Origin: Shimia sp965227725
GTDB lineage: Bacteria; Pseudomonadota; Alphaproteobacteria; Rhodobacterales; Rhodobacteraceae
Assembly: GCF_965227725.1 (NCBI RefSeq)
Contig: NZ_CBDDGH010000005.1
Coordinates: 806,001-870,000 of the forward strand
Length of the DNA: 64,000 nucleotides
Direction: 5' to 3'
Both the position numbers and the translations under genes were made by a program. Under the pieces are notes generated by a model. That model made no database searches. It worked only from the letters and a program-made list of their open reading frames with translations, and was not told the origin of the DNA. Positions 28,122 to 36,999 of this stretch are shown piece by piece; positions within the stretch are counted from its first letter, which is position 1; each line of letters starts with the position of its first letter.

Positions 28122-28149
28122 TGCCGCTCCTGCCGCATCGCTTACGAAG

Positions 28150-28173
28150 GGTGCGCCAAACCCTTGGCGCACC
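28150..28173 (-). other. Intercistronic hairpin between binding protein and LivH, system 1
   Basis: GGTGCGCCAA (28150-28159) pairs perfectly with TTGGCGCACC (28164-28173) around a four-base loop, 15 bp after the binding-protein stop. No T-run follows. Such hairpins usually protect the abundant binding-protein mRNA and reduce permease expression. Confidence 0.7.
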
Positions 28174-28187
28174 ACAACTTTTGTCAA

Positions 28188-29492
28188 TCAGAGCGGTTGT
28201 GTGGTGTAATCCACTTCGTCCGGATAATAGGTGTCCTCAATGGAGGTCGTATGCACCAGAAGCAGTTTTCCGTCGGTCACCTTGGTGATGTACTGATGGC
28301 CAAACACCTGGTGCGTTTTGCCGTTAAACACCTTCGCGCCCTGTGGATGCGCATTGGAATGCGGCATGTCTGTCATCGCCTCAACAGCTTCAATCAGCTT
28401 GGCGCGATCAGCGGTGCTTTGATAGCCTGCTGCTTCCATGCCCGCCTTGACCACATGCAAGGTCTCCCAGCAGCCAAACATATGCGCATAGGTAGACACA
28501 TCCTTGGGATCACTTACCGAGGCCCCATTGGCATCCACCCCAACCCGCTCGCGGAAGAAGGCGTCATAAGAGGATTGATCGGCCTGCGCATAGCGCGGAT
28601 TGCCTTCCCAGAAATAGGTGCCTTCCAGGAATTCAAGCCCCGGGCTGCCAATATCCACCGCTTCAAGACTGTCGATAAATCCAAATATTTCAGGCCTTTG
28701 TGGGCCGAAGAACTCACCAAGCTCTTTCACAAAGGTCAACACAGCCGGGCCCACCATCACGTGGTAGATCACCTCGGTGTCGCGCGGGATCTTGGGGAAA
28801 TACTTGGTGAAAGAAGTCTCTGTGGGTGGAATGGCAATATGCTCCAGCACCTCACCACCCTGCGCTTCAATCGCGGCGGTGAAGAAATCCCGGTGGTCAT
28901 GACCAAAGGCAAAATCCGGGAAGATCATCGTGACCTTCTTGCCAAGGTTGCTGGCCACAAACGGCGCCATCGCCTGCACCTGGCTTTTCACATCGGTGAT
29001 GCCCGGTTGCAGGGTGTAGCGGTTGAGCATGCCGCTCGCCACATGATGGCCTTCGCTGACCACAAAATACGGCAGCTTCAGCTCGCCCGCGCGCGGCGCG
29101 GAGCCGATCACCACATGGGAAAACAGCGTGCCAAAGCCAATGTCGCAATTGTGTTGATTGGCAAATTTTTCAACCACTTCGGCGCCACGTTTCGGGTCCG
29201 TGCCATCGTCTTCCGCGATGATTTCCACGGGGCGGCCATTGATCCCGCCCTGCTCGTTGATCAGCGCAGCCGCCGCTTGTGTGGTGCGGTCATACCAACG
29301 CCCGTAGGCCGCGCCGATGCCGGTGCGGTGGACCTGAAACCCAATCTTGATCGGCTCTGCACTCTGCGCGCCTGCATAGCGCGCCCACATCGGCAAAGCC
29401 GCCGCCGCGGCCCCGCCAAGCGCCAAAGTTTTGAGCGCGCCGCGCCGGGTTGTCTGTTGTGAATTAGGCGTAATCGTCTTCGATTTGGTCAT
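28188..29492 (-). CDS. ABC importer substrate-binding protein, system 1
   Basis: A 434-residue periplasmic-binding-type protein of the Leu/Ile/Val or amide-urea class. The N-terminus has a twin-arginine-like signal (TTRRGALKTLALGGAAAAAL) ending in YAGAQS, so it may be exported folded by Tat. The mature part starts PIKIGFQVHRTGIGAAYGR, and NGRPVEIIAEDDGTDPKRG is typical. ATG 29492 follows GGGGGA. A copy of the MarR-type palindrome lies 60 bp upstream, suggesting its own regulated promoter. Ligand unknown; an N-heterocyclic acid is inferred from context. Confidence 0.88.
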   Translation of the reverse strand: MTKSKTITPNSQQTTRRGALKTLALGGAAAAALPMWARYAGAQSAEPIKIGFQVHRTGIGAAYGRWYDRTTQAAAALINEQGGINGRPVEIIAEDDGTDPKRGAEVVEKFANQHNCDIGFGTLFSHVVIGSAPRAGELKLPYFVVSEGHHVASGMLNRYTLQPGITDVKSQVQAMAPFVASNLGKKVTMIFPDFAFGHDHRDFFTAAIEAQGGEVLEHIAIPPTETSFTKYFPKIPRDTEVIYHVMVGPAVLTFVKELGEFFGPQRPEIFGFIDSLEAVDIGSPGLEFLEGTYFWEGNPRYAQADQSSYDAFFRERVGVDANGASVSDPKDVSTYAHMFGCWETLHVVKAGMEAAGYQSTADRAKLIEAVEAMTDMPHSNAHPQGAKVFNGKTHQVFGHQYITKVTDGKLLLVHTTSIEDTYYPDEVDYTTQPL

Positions 29493-29551
29493 CTTGTGTC
29501 CCCCTGTGTTCACATGGTTTTGTGACCGAAAATATCGCAATCAGAATGCTT

Positions 29552-29565
29552 GTTAGAGTGCAAAC
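29552..29565. promoter_or_regulatory. Candidate MarR operator 2 (binding-protein promoter)
   Basis: GTTAGAGTGCAAAC matches operator 1 at 10 of 14 positions and keeps both half-sites (GTTnG and CnAAC). It lies in the 107-bp gap upstream of the system-1 binding-protein gene. Confidence 0.45.
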
Positions 29566-29599
29566 GATTGGCGGTTGTGTCTAGAGGGCGCGGTTTGTG

Positions 29600-31039
29600 T
29601 CAGAAGCCGCGAGGTGATGCAAGCAGCCAAAGTCCAAAAAACGTGCAGAAAATCATAAAGATAGCGACCGGGACTTGCGTAAGGGCGGCACGCGTCTCAA
29701 CGTGACGCAGCGCCACCGCATGGGCCAGCAGCAGTGCCACCACATGCCCAATCACCACACTTCCGGCCTGACAGAGCCACAAGACACGCACGCTGTCTTG
29801 GGTGTTGAAAAACCCGGTGGAGACATAAAATGTCCCAAGCCCCAAGAGGTCCTGCCCACGCGCCCAGGGATCGGTTGCCGCCGCCAGCGCATATTGCGCC
29901 TGCACCAGAAAGCTCGTGAAGTAATGTGCCACGTGATAGCCCAATGCGATCGGCAGAACCGTTGGCGCAAAGAGGCAAAGCGCGCGGCGCAGCGGCATCT
30001 GTGACCGCCCCAAGCGCAGGCCCAGCCAAAGCGCCATGGCGAACAGCGCCACAACGGCCAGATTGGTCAGCACCAGCCCAATAAGCGTTTGCCAGATCAC
30101 CGCTGACCGCCCCGGAAACTCCAGAGGATTGAGGCCCAGCTGATCCAGCCACCAGAAAGTCTCGTTTAACCCATCAAAAATGCCGCTGCCCAATATCAGC
30201 AGGCACAGCACCGCCACGCCAAATGGCACCGAGCGCAGGTTGACCAGCTGCCAACCGTTCAGCCCCAGCCGCACATGCGCACCACGTCGTGCAAATAGGC
30301 CAACCTTGCCATAGAGCCCCAGCATCATGCTCGCGCCATCCGCACGATGTCCCCAGCGTGGGCCAAAGAGGATCAGGCCGAGGAATGTCACCGCCCAATA
30401 GGCCGCCACCACCCGCGCCAGCCGCGCCGGATCAGTGGGCGCCGGATCCGCCAGAACAAAGCCCACCAACGCCAGAAACGCGCCAACCCCAACCCAGTGG
30501 CCAAGCCAGCTTGGATACCGCAGCCTGAACGAGCGCCCGAACAGCGCTTGAAAACACCAAACCGGCCCGTGCCACGGGTTCACCCAGCGCCAGAGGTTCC
30601 CAAAGAGCCCCTGCAACGTCACAAAGGCGATCCACCACAAGGTCCAAACCGTCAGAGGCAACGGATTTGCCAGCGGATCTCTTGGCCCCTCAAGCCCAAT
30701 ATAGATCAGCCAGAAGAGAAACAGCGCGGACAATAAACTGCTGAGATGATGCGGCCTGACCGGCAACATCCGCAGATTTGGAGCGTGCCACAAGCTTTTG
30801 TTTTTAAAAGACAAAGAAACAAAACTATCCGGCAAAACCAACAGCATCGCCACCGTCAGCGCTACGGCCAGCACGCCTGAAGCAATATAGATATCCGTGG
30901 GCAACAACAGAACAAATCCACCTTCCGCCGTGTGGGCAGCCGCGCCACCCACGCACAGCAGGCTGATCATAAACGCAAGGGAAGCCTTTGCAGCGATCCC
31001 ATTGAAGCTTAGAATGGAAGGCAGATTTTTCTGGAGCAT
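29600..31039 (-). CDS. Polytopic membrane protein of unknown function
   Basis: A 479-residue protein with a hydrophobic signal-like segment ending in AAAHTAEGGFVLLLPTDIY, then about ten further hydrophobic segments rich in Trp. Conserved-looking motifs include NPWHGPVW and YHVAHYFTSF, with His residues inside membrane segments. The HTAEGGFVLLLPT opening recalls membrane proteins labelled fenitrothion hydrolase in some genomes, but I cannot confirm that and would not infer organophosphate hydrolysis. The ATG at 31039 is only 28 bp from the divergent PCuAC-like start, so they share a control region. An internal ATG at 30970 is a possible alternative start. Confidence 0.6.
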   Translation of the reverse strand: MLQKNLPSILSFNGIAAKASLAFMISLLCVGGAAAHTAEGGFVLLLPTDIYIASGVLAVALTVAMLLVLPDSFVSLSFKNKSLWHAPNLRMLPVRPHHLSSLLSALFLFWLIYIGLEGPRDPLANPLPLTVWTLWWIAFVTLQGLFGNLWRWVNPWHGPVWCFQALFGRSFRLRYPSWLGHWVGVGAFLALVGFVLADPAPTDPARLARVVAAYWAVTFLGLILFGPRWGHRADGASMMLGLYGKVGLFARRGAHVRLGLNGWQLVNLRSVPFGVAVLCLLILGSGIFDGLNETFWWLDQLGLNPLEFPGRSAVIWQTLIGLVLTNLAVVALFAMALWLGLRLGRSQMPLRRALCLFAPTVLPIALGYHVAHYFTSFLVQAQYALAAATDPWARGQDLLGLGTFYVSTGFFNTQDSVRVLWLCQAGSVVIGHVVALLLAHAVALRHVETRAALTQVPVAIFMIFCTFFGLWLLASPRGF

Positions 31040-31067
31040 GGGCGGATAATACTGAGGGGCCTTTGGG

Positions 31068-31853
31068 ATGAAAGCGCGAAAACCACTGGGGCTTTTCCTC
31101 ATCGCTCTCTGTGTCTCTGGCGCCGCTTGGATGCTGATGCGCCCTGCAGCCTCAAGCGATGTATTGCTCACCAATGCCACCGCCGCCCCGCTTGTTGACG
31201 AAGACAAAGCGGTCGCCGTCTTCCTCAAAATCGCCAACAACGGCCACCCCGACCGGCTGATTTCTGTCTCAGCCCCCGACGCTGAGAAAGCCATATTCAG
31301 CGGTCAGGATACCCGACGCGCGATCCCTGCGGATTCGGCGGTATCACTGGCGGCTGATGGGATGTTCGTCCATCTCAAAGGCGTATCCGGTGCCTTGAGC
31401 GACGGGCGCACCCTGCCCGTTTCCCTCACCTTTGAGAACGCAGGCACGCTCAACACCCGCGCCCGCATCGTCGCACCGCGCGCCACCGGCGAAGCGCCCG
31501 ATTTTGGCCTCTTTGGCATCGGCGACATCTGCCGCGTCGGCGAAGGTGAACCCGCTCCGGAAATCACCCTTTCAGCCACCCAGAACGGCGATCAATGGGT
31601 GGTGCAGGTTCTGTCACAGGACTTCGAGTTCACGCCGCATCTGGTGGACGGCCCCCATGTTCCCGGCACCGGGCATGGTCACATCTACCTCAATGGCATG
31701 AAACTTGGTCGGCTGTATGAGCCTAGTACCACCATCGGCGCACTGCCTCCCGGAGAGCATGACATCCGCGTGACGCTCTCCACCAATGACCACCGGGCTT
31801 ATGTGGCCGGAGAGCAACCCATCAGCGCAGCGATTCGTATTCTGGCCGATTGA
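31068..31853 (+). CDS. PCuAC-like periplasmic protein with degenerate copper ligands
   Basis: A 261-residue protein with one N-terminal hydrophobic anchor or signal (residues 8-25). A PCuAC copper-chaperone-like domain follows (about residues 30-130: LKIANNGHPDRLISVSAP and LPVSLTFENAG). A second beta domain carries GHGHIYLNG and NDHRAYVAGEQPI, as seen in several periplasmic copper-related proteins. The His/Met ligands expected after the DRL segment and in the GGYHxMLM-like segment are absent or altered (DGMFVHLKG). Copper binding by the first domain is therefore doubtful; the second domain's His residues may bind metal. Stops 61 bp before hyuA. Confidence 0.6.
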   Translation: MKARKPLGLFLIALCVSGAAWMLMRPAASSDVLLTNATAAPLVDEDKAVAVFLKIANNGHPDRLISVSAPDAEKAIFSGQDTRRAIPADSAVSLAADGMFVHLKGVSGALSDGRTLPVSLTFENAGTLNTRARIVAPRATGEAPDFGLFGIGDICRVGEGEPAPEITLSATQNGDQWVVQVLSQDFEFTPHLVDGPHVPGTGHGHIYLNGMKLGRLYEPSTTIGALPPGEHDIRVTLSTNDHRAYVAGEQPISAAIRILAD

Positions 31854-31877
31854 CAGCGGCCAGCCGCGCCCTCCATC

Positions 31878-31891
31878 ATTTGTATGCAAAT
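31878..31891. promoter_or_regulatory. Candidate MarR operator 3 (hyuA promoter)
   Basis: ATTTGTATGCAAAT, an inverted repeat 23 bp before the hyuA start. It matches operator 1 at 10 of 14 positions on the same symmetry axis. The adjacent bases also read TATGCAAA-N4-TTTGC, which loosely resembles TTTGCAAA-type acyl-CoA regulator sites. Confidence 0.5.
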
Positions 31892-31914
31892 GAATTTGCC
31901 GTGGAGGACACGTT

Positions 31915-33993
31915 ATGCCCGAATCTGCTCCGGAGCCGATCCAGACGCCCAAAGCGGCGGTGGCCGGCATTGATGTGGGCGGCACCTTCACCGATCTGGT
32001 GGCGCTGGATGCGCAGGGGCGCCTACAGCTCGCCAAAGTGCCCAGCACCCGCGCAAATCAGGCGGAGGGCGTGCTCAACACCCTGGCCGCGGGCGGATGC
32101 AACCCCGCCGATCTTTCGCTGATCGTGCATGGCACCACCACAACGACCAATGCGGTTCTGGAGCGCCAACTGGCCCGCACCGGGCTGATCACCACCATGG
32201 GCTTTCGCGATATTCTGGAGCTGGGCCGACGCACCCGCCCGCAAGCCTATGGGATGCACGGCACCTTCTCTCCTCTGATCCCAAGGGATCTACGCCTTGA
32301 AGTACCGGAACGCATGGACAGCAGCGGCCAAGTTCTGACCCCGCTGGACAAAACCGCCGTGCGCGAAGCGGCCAAAATGCTTCTGGATGCGGGATGTGAG
32401 GCCATTGTGGTGCATTTCCTGCACGCCTACGCCAACCCCGCGCATGAGCTTGAGGCCATCGCCGAAATCCAGTCCCTCTGGCCCAACCGCTACATCACCG
32501 CAGGCCACCAGCTGCTTTCGGAGAACCGAGAATATGAACGCGGTGTCACCGCCGCCGTGAATGCCTCTGTGCAGCCTTTGCTGGATCGTTATGTGCAAAA
32601 GCTCGCTGCCACCCTTGCCCAGAAAGGCTATCCCGGTGAGCTGCTGGTGATGAATGGCAACGGCGGCATGGTCAGCGCGGCCCATGTGGCCAAGGAGGCA
32701 GCCAAAACCGTGATGTCCGGCCCCGCGTCCGGCGTCATGGCCGCCGCCTACACCGCGCGCCGGGCGGGCATCGCCAATGTCATCACCTATGACATGGGCG
32801 GCACCTCCACCGATGTCGCCCTGATCCGCGACACCACGCCTTCGGTCTCAAATGAGATCGACGTGGAATACGGCATGCCCATCCATGTGCCCATGGTTGA
32901 TGTGCGCACCGTCGGCGCGGGCGGCGGCTCCATTGCCAAGATCAACAGCGGCGGCTTGCTTGACATCGGCCCGCAAAGCGCAGGCGCAACACCGGGGCCG
33001 ATCTGCTACGGGCTGGGCGGCACAGACCCGACCATCTCCGACGCCAACATGCTGCTTGGCCGGCTGAACCCGTCAGGTCTCAGCACCATCACTGGAGAGG
33101 CTCAACGCGCGACGGTCGAAGGAATTTTTGAAACCTCGATCGCCTCCGCGCTGGGCTGCACCGTCACTCAGGCCGCCGCTGCCGTGATCCAGGTTGCCAA
33201 CACCAAAATGGCCGGGGCCATCCGCATGGTCTCACTGTCGCTGGGCACCGATCCCCGCGATTTTGCGCTCTTTGCCTTTGGCGGCGCCGGGCCGCTGCAC
33301 GCCTGCGCTCTTGCGCGCGAACTCAATATCCCCCGCGTGCTTGTGCCTGCGCGCCCCGGGTTGACCAATGCCCTCGGATGCGTGGTTGCTGACCTGCGCC
33401 ATGATTTTGTGCAAACCATCAACACGCCCCTCAAAGACCTGCAGCCCAACGAAATCTCCGAGATACTTACTGCACAAACATCACGCGGCAAGCGTTTGAT
33501 TTCAGGTGAAAACCTGCCTGTAACTGACATTGACACGCTCTATTCACTGGATATGCAGTTTGTCGGCCAAACCCATCTGCTCCGCGTGCCCCTGTCCAGC
33601 CCCTATATCGCGCAGGACGCCCTGCAGGCGCTCTTTGAAAAAGCCTATCACGACCGTTTTCATGTCGCCTTGAAAGACATCCACGCTGCCGTGGTGAACG
33701 TCAATTGCTCTGTGATCGGACGCCGCGAAACGCTGGATCTCAGCCTGCTCTTTGACCCCGCCAAGCGCCAGCCCACGCTGCAGGCCGCCCAAACCGGCAC
33801 CCGCGATGTGTTCTTTGAGGACAGGTGGCACACAACGCCCGTTTATGAACGGGATGCCCTTCCCACCTCCTTCACCCTCACCGGCCCGGCGGTGATTGAA
33901 CAGCTCGACACCACCGTCCTCATCCCGCCCGGAGATCAAGCCACACCGGATGAAGACGGCAATCTGATCATCACCATCGGGAGCGCATCATGA
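31915..33993 (+). CDS. hyuA: Hydantoinase/oxoprolinase subunit A (HyuA-like, ATP-binding)
   Basis: A 692-residue ATP-dependent amidohydrolase subunit. The actin-like fold is marked by AGIDVGGTFTDLVALD (phosphate 1) and YDMGGTSTDVALI (phosphate 2), with HGTTTTTNAVLER and VRTVGAGGGSIA between or after them. The family opens five-membered lactams or hydantoins with ATP, phosphorylating the ring carbonyl. ATG 31915 follows GGAGG. It overlaps hyuB by ATGA. By context it could open a lactam produced by the upstream reductase-like protein. N-methylhydantoin, hydantoin or 5-oxoproline are alternatives. Confidence 0.9.
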   Translation: MPESAPEPIQTPKAAVAGIDVGGTFTDLVALDAQGRLQLAKVPSTRANQAEGVLNTLAAGGCNPADLSLIVHGTTTTTNAVLERQLARTGLITTMGFRDILELGRRTRPQAYGMHGTFSPLIPRDLRLEVPERMDSSGQVLTPLDKTAVREAAKMLLDAGCEAIVVHFLHAYANPAHELEAIAEIQSLWPNRYITAGHQLLSENREYERGVTAAVNASVQPLLDRYVQKLAATLAQKGYPGELLVMNGNGGMVSAAHVAKEAAKTVMSGPASGVMAAAYTARRAGIANVITYDMGGTSTDVALIRDTTPSVSNEIDVEYGMPIHVPMVDVRTVGAGGGSIAKINSGGLLDIGPQSAGATPGPICYGLGGTDPTISDANMLLGRLNPSGLSTITGEAQRATVEGIFETSIASALGCTVTQAAAAVIQVANTKMAGAIRMVSLSLGTDPRDFALFAFGGAGPLHACALARELNIPRVLVPARPGLTNALGCVVADLRHDFVQTINTPLKDLQPNEISEILTAQTSRGKRLISGENLPVTDIDTLYSLDMQFVGQTHLLRVPLSSPYIAQDALQALFEKAYHDRFHVALKDIHAAVVNVNCSVIGRRETLDLSLLFDPAKRQPTLQAAQTGTRDVFFEDRWHTTPVYERDALPTSFTLTGPAVIEQLDTTVLIPPGDQATPDEDGNLIITIGSAS

Positions 33994-35747
33994 CCGTTAA
34001 TCCGATCACCCTGACCGTCATCCAGGCCGGGCTTCAACAGGTCTGCGACGAGATGGACCTCAGCTTTTCCCGCGCAGCCTTCTCCCCTGTGATTGCTGAG
34101 GCCAACGACCGCTCCGATGGTATCTACGCCGCCGACGACGGGGCATTGATTGCACAGGGCAACGCCGGTCTGCCGGTCTTTGTCGGCACCATGCAGTATT
34201 CCACCCGCACGCTAGTTGAGATGATTGCCGCAGGTGACGTGGCGGCCCCCGAGCCCGGCGACATCTACATCGTGAACGATCCCTATCTGGGCGGCACGCA
34301 TCTGATGGACGTGCGCTTTGCCACGCCGCTCTTCCGCGGCGGAGAGATCTTCTGCTGGCTGTCCAACACAGGACATTGGCCCGACACCGGTGGCGCGGTC
34401 CCCGGCGGCTTCTCCGCCTCTGCCACCGCTGTGGAACAAGAAGGCCTGCGCCTGCCCCCCGTGAAACTCTTCAAACAGGGCGTCTTGGATCAGGAGATCT
34501 TTTCGATCATCAAATCCAATATCCGCGTGGCCGATCAGCGCATCGGCGACGTACAGGCGCAGGCCGCCGCCTTGCTCGTGGGCCAGGACCGCCTGTGCGC
34601 GCTACTGGATCGCTACGGGGATGCGCAGGTTGCTGCTGCCATCAAAGAGCTGCGCGCCCGCGCCGAAACCCAGATGCGCAGCTGTCTTGATGAAATTGCG
34701 CCGGGCCATTACCGCGCCACCGCCTATGTCGACAGCGACGGCGTGGTGAACACCCCGCTTGAAATCGCGCTTGCGGTCACCCGCGATGAGGTTGGTCTGA
34801 CCTTTGATTTCAGCGGCAGCAGCGCCCCCTGTATGGGGCCGATGAACTCTGTGCGCGCCACCACGCTAAGCGCAGTCTATCTCGCCATGCGCCATATCTT
34901 CCCCGAGGTGCCGATGAACGCCGGAGCCTTTGAGCCTTTCACGGTCACCGGCATCGAGAACACCTTTCTGGATGCCCATTACCCACGCCCGGTCTCAGGC
35001 TGCGCCGCCGAAGTCTCCCAACGCATCGCCGAAGCGGTGTTTGCCGCGCTTGTGCCCGCGCTGCCCGGCCGCGTCACCGCCGCGCCTGCTGGCACCAGCG
35101 GCAATTTTGCGCTGGGCGGGCATGATCCTGAAAAGGGGCGCGACTATGTGATGTATCAGATTTCCGGCGGCGGATATGGCGGCAACGCCGACCATGACGG
35201 ACTGGCCAACGGCTGCTCCACCATCGGCATCTCCAAAGCGCCACCCATTGAAATCATGGAACAGGCCTACCCTGTGCTCTATCACCGCTACGCCCTGCAC
35301 GAAGGCTCCGGCGGCGCGGGCACGCAACGGGGCGGCTTTGGGCTTGATTATGAAATCGAGCTGCGCCGCGGCCATGCCAAGGCAAGTTTTGTGATGGATC
35401 ACGGGCGCTTTGGCCCGCAAGGCGCGCTGGGCGGCTGTGACGGCGGCATCAATCGCGTCACCGTCTGGCAGGACGGCGTGGCCTACACGCCCGAGCATCT
35501 GTCCAAAGAACAGGACATCCCGCTTGCGCCCGGAGATCGGGTGCATGTGCAAACCCCCGGTGGCGGTGGCTACGGCGACCCACTGGCACGCGACCCGGCG
35601 CTTGTCGTCGAAGACGTGCGGCTTGGCCGCTATAACGCGCCTCAGGCGCGGGAGCTCTTTGGCGTGATGATCAATGCCGCCACCGGGGATGACAACGCCG
35701 AATGCACAGAGACCCTCCGTGCAAAAATGCGCGCCACCCGTGAGTGA
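33990..35747 (+). CDS. hyuB: Hydantoinase/oxoprolinase subunit B (HyuB-like)
   Basis: Partner subunit, 585 residues. Family features are NDPYLGGTHLMDV near residue 93, NTGHWPDTGGAVPGG near residue 130, GGGYGGNADHDG near residue 393 and the C-terminal TPGGGGYGDPLARDP. It forms the amidohydrolase with HyuA and provides metal-binding His/Asp residues. Translation is coupled to hyuA. The stop is followed by a 37-bp gap to the convergent gcdH. Confidence 0.9.
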   Translation: MTVNPITLTVIQAGLQQVCDEMDLSFSRAAFSPVIAEANDRSDGIYAADDGALIAQGNAGLPVFVGTMQYSTRTLVEMIAAGDVAAPEPGDIYIVNDPYLGGTHLMDVRFATPLFRGGEIFCWLSNTGHWPDTGGAVPGGFSASATAVEQEGLRLPPVKLFKQGVLDQEIFSIIKSNIRVADQRIGDVQAQAAALLVGQDRLCALLDRYGDAQVAAAIKELRARAETQMRSCLDEIAPGHYRATAYVDSDGVVNTPLEIALAVTRDEVGLTFDFSGSSAPCMGPMNSVRATTLSAVYLAMRHIFPEVPMNAGAFEPFTVTGIENTFLDAHYPRPVSGCAAEVSQRIAEAVFAALVPALPGRVTAAPAGTSGNFALGGHDPEKGRDYVMYQISGGGYGGNADHDGLANGCSTIGISKAPPIEIMEQAYPVLYHRYALHEGSGGAGTQRGGFGLDYEIELRRGHAKASFVMDHGRFGPQGALGGCDGGINRVTVWQDGVAYTPEHLSKEQDIPLAPGDRVHVQTPGGGGYGDPLARDPALVVEDVRLGRYNAPQARELFGVMINAATGDDNAECTETLRAKMRATRE

Positions 35748-35784
35748 CGCGCATCAAATTCATTCAGCAATGCACTGATTAAAA

Positions 35785-36999
35785 TCAGAAAAATGCCTGC
35801 AGGCCAGTCTGCGCCCGACCAAGGATCAGCGCATGCACATCATGCGTGCCTTCATAGGTGTTCACGGTCTCAAGGTTCACCATGTGACGGATCACGCCAA
35901 ACTCAAGGCTGATGCCATTGCCGCCGTGCATATCCCGCGACATCCGCGCAATATCCAGCGCCTTGCCGCAGTTGTTGCGCTTGATCAGAGAGATCATCTC
36001 CGGTGCGGCTTCCGCCTCATCCATCAGACGCCCCACACGCAGCGCCGCCTGCAGGCCCAGCGAAATCTCAGTCTGCATATTTGCGAGCTTCAACTGAAAT
36101 AGCTGGGTCTGTGCCAGCGGCTTGTTGAACTGCTTGCGGTCCAGACCATATTGGCGTGCCGCATGCCAGCAATACTCTGCCGCGCCCATCGCGCCCCAGG
36201 CAATGCCGTACCGCGCGCGGTTGAGACAGCCAAACGGCCCCTTGAGACCTTCCACATTCGGCAGCAACGCATCCTCGGAGACCTCAACATTGTCCAGAAC
36301 AATCTCACCGGTGATCGAGGCCCGCAGGCTGGCCTTATGCATGATTTTTGGCGCGCTCAGGCCCTTGGTGCCCTTATCCAGAACAAAGCCGCGGATCTTA
36401 CCGCCATGGGCTTCGGATTTGGCCCAGACCACAAACACATCGGCAATCGGCGCGTTGGAGATCCACATCTTGGAGCCGTGCAGCACATAGCCACCGTCGG
36501 TTTTCTTCGCAGTGGTTTTCATGCCCGCAGGATCAGAGCCCGCATCCGGCTCGGTCAGGCCAAAACATCCGATCCACTCGCCAGACGCCAACTTTGGCAG
36601 ATATTTCTGGCGCTGCTCTTCGCTGCCATAGGCATAGATCGGATACATCACCAGCGAGCTTTGCACCGACATCATCGAACGGTAGCCGCTGTCCACGCGC
36701 TCAACCTCACGCGCCACCAGACCGTAGGTCACATAGCTGGAGCCGATCCCGCCGTATTCTTCTGGAATGGTGGTGCCCAAAAGGCCCATCGCGCCCATCT
36801 CCGCAAAAATCGCCGGATCGGTTTCCTCATTCTCAAAAGCCGTGGTGACACGTGGCGCCAGCTTCTCTTCGCAATACGCCCGCGCAGCATCACGGACCAT
36901 GCGCTCATCTTCCAGAAGCTGATTCTCGATCAGAAACGGATCTTCCCAGTTGAATGATCCCAGTTCTGGTTTGGACTGCGGTGCCAGATCTTTGGCCAT
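35785..36999 (-). CDS. gcdH: Glutaryl-CoA dehydrogenase
   Basis: FAD enzyme that oxidatively decarboxylates glutaryl-CoA to crotonyl-CoA, 404 residues. Signs for this over other acyl-CoA dehydrogenases are GYRSMMSVQSSLVMYPI, whose Arg contacts the substrate carboxylate, and the catalytic Glu in NTYEGTHDVHALILGR. CFGLTEPDAGSDP and the WISNAP segment bind FAD and substrate. ATG 36999 follows GGAGATC. It is divergent from the CoA-transferase gene; the two form the glutarate-to-crotonyl-CoA step pair. Confidence 0.93.
   Translation of the reverse strand: MAKDLAPQSKPELGSFNWEDPFLIENQLLEDERMVRDAARAYCEEKLAPRVTTAFENEETDPAIFAEMGAMGLLGTTIPEEYGGIGSSYVTYGLVAREVERVDSGYRSMMSVQSSLVMYPIYAYGSEEQRQKYLPKLASGEWIGCFGLTEPDAGSDPAGMKTTAKKTDGGYVLHGSKMWISNAPIADVFVVWAKSEAHGGKIRGFVLDKGTKGLSAPKIMHKASLRASITGEIVLDNVEVSEDALLPNVEGLKGPFGCLNRARYGIAWGAMGAAEYCWHAARQYGLDRKQFNKPLAQTQLFQLKLANMQTEISLGLQAALRVGRLMDEAEAAPEMISLIKRNNCGKALDIARMSRDMHGGNGISLEFGVIRHMVNLETVNTYEGTHDVHALILGRAQTGLQAFF

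Noticed and set aside
27420..29462. 680-codon plus-strand frame antisense to the importer genes
   Set aside because: It is the complement of strongly supported importer genes, with His/Arg-rich low-complexity translation and no ribosome site. High GC makes long antisense frames common here.
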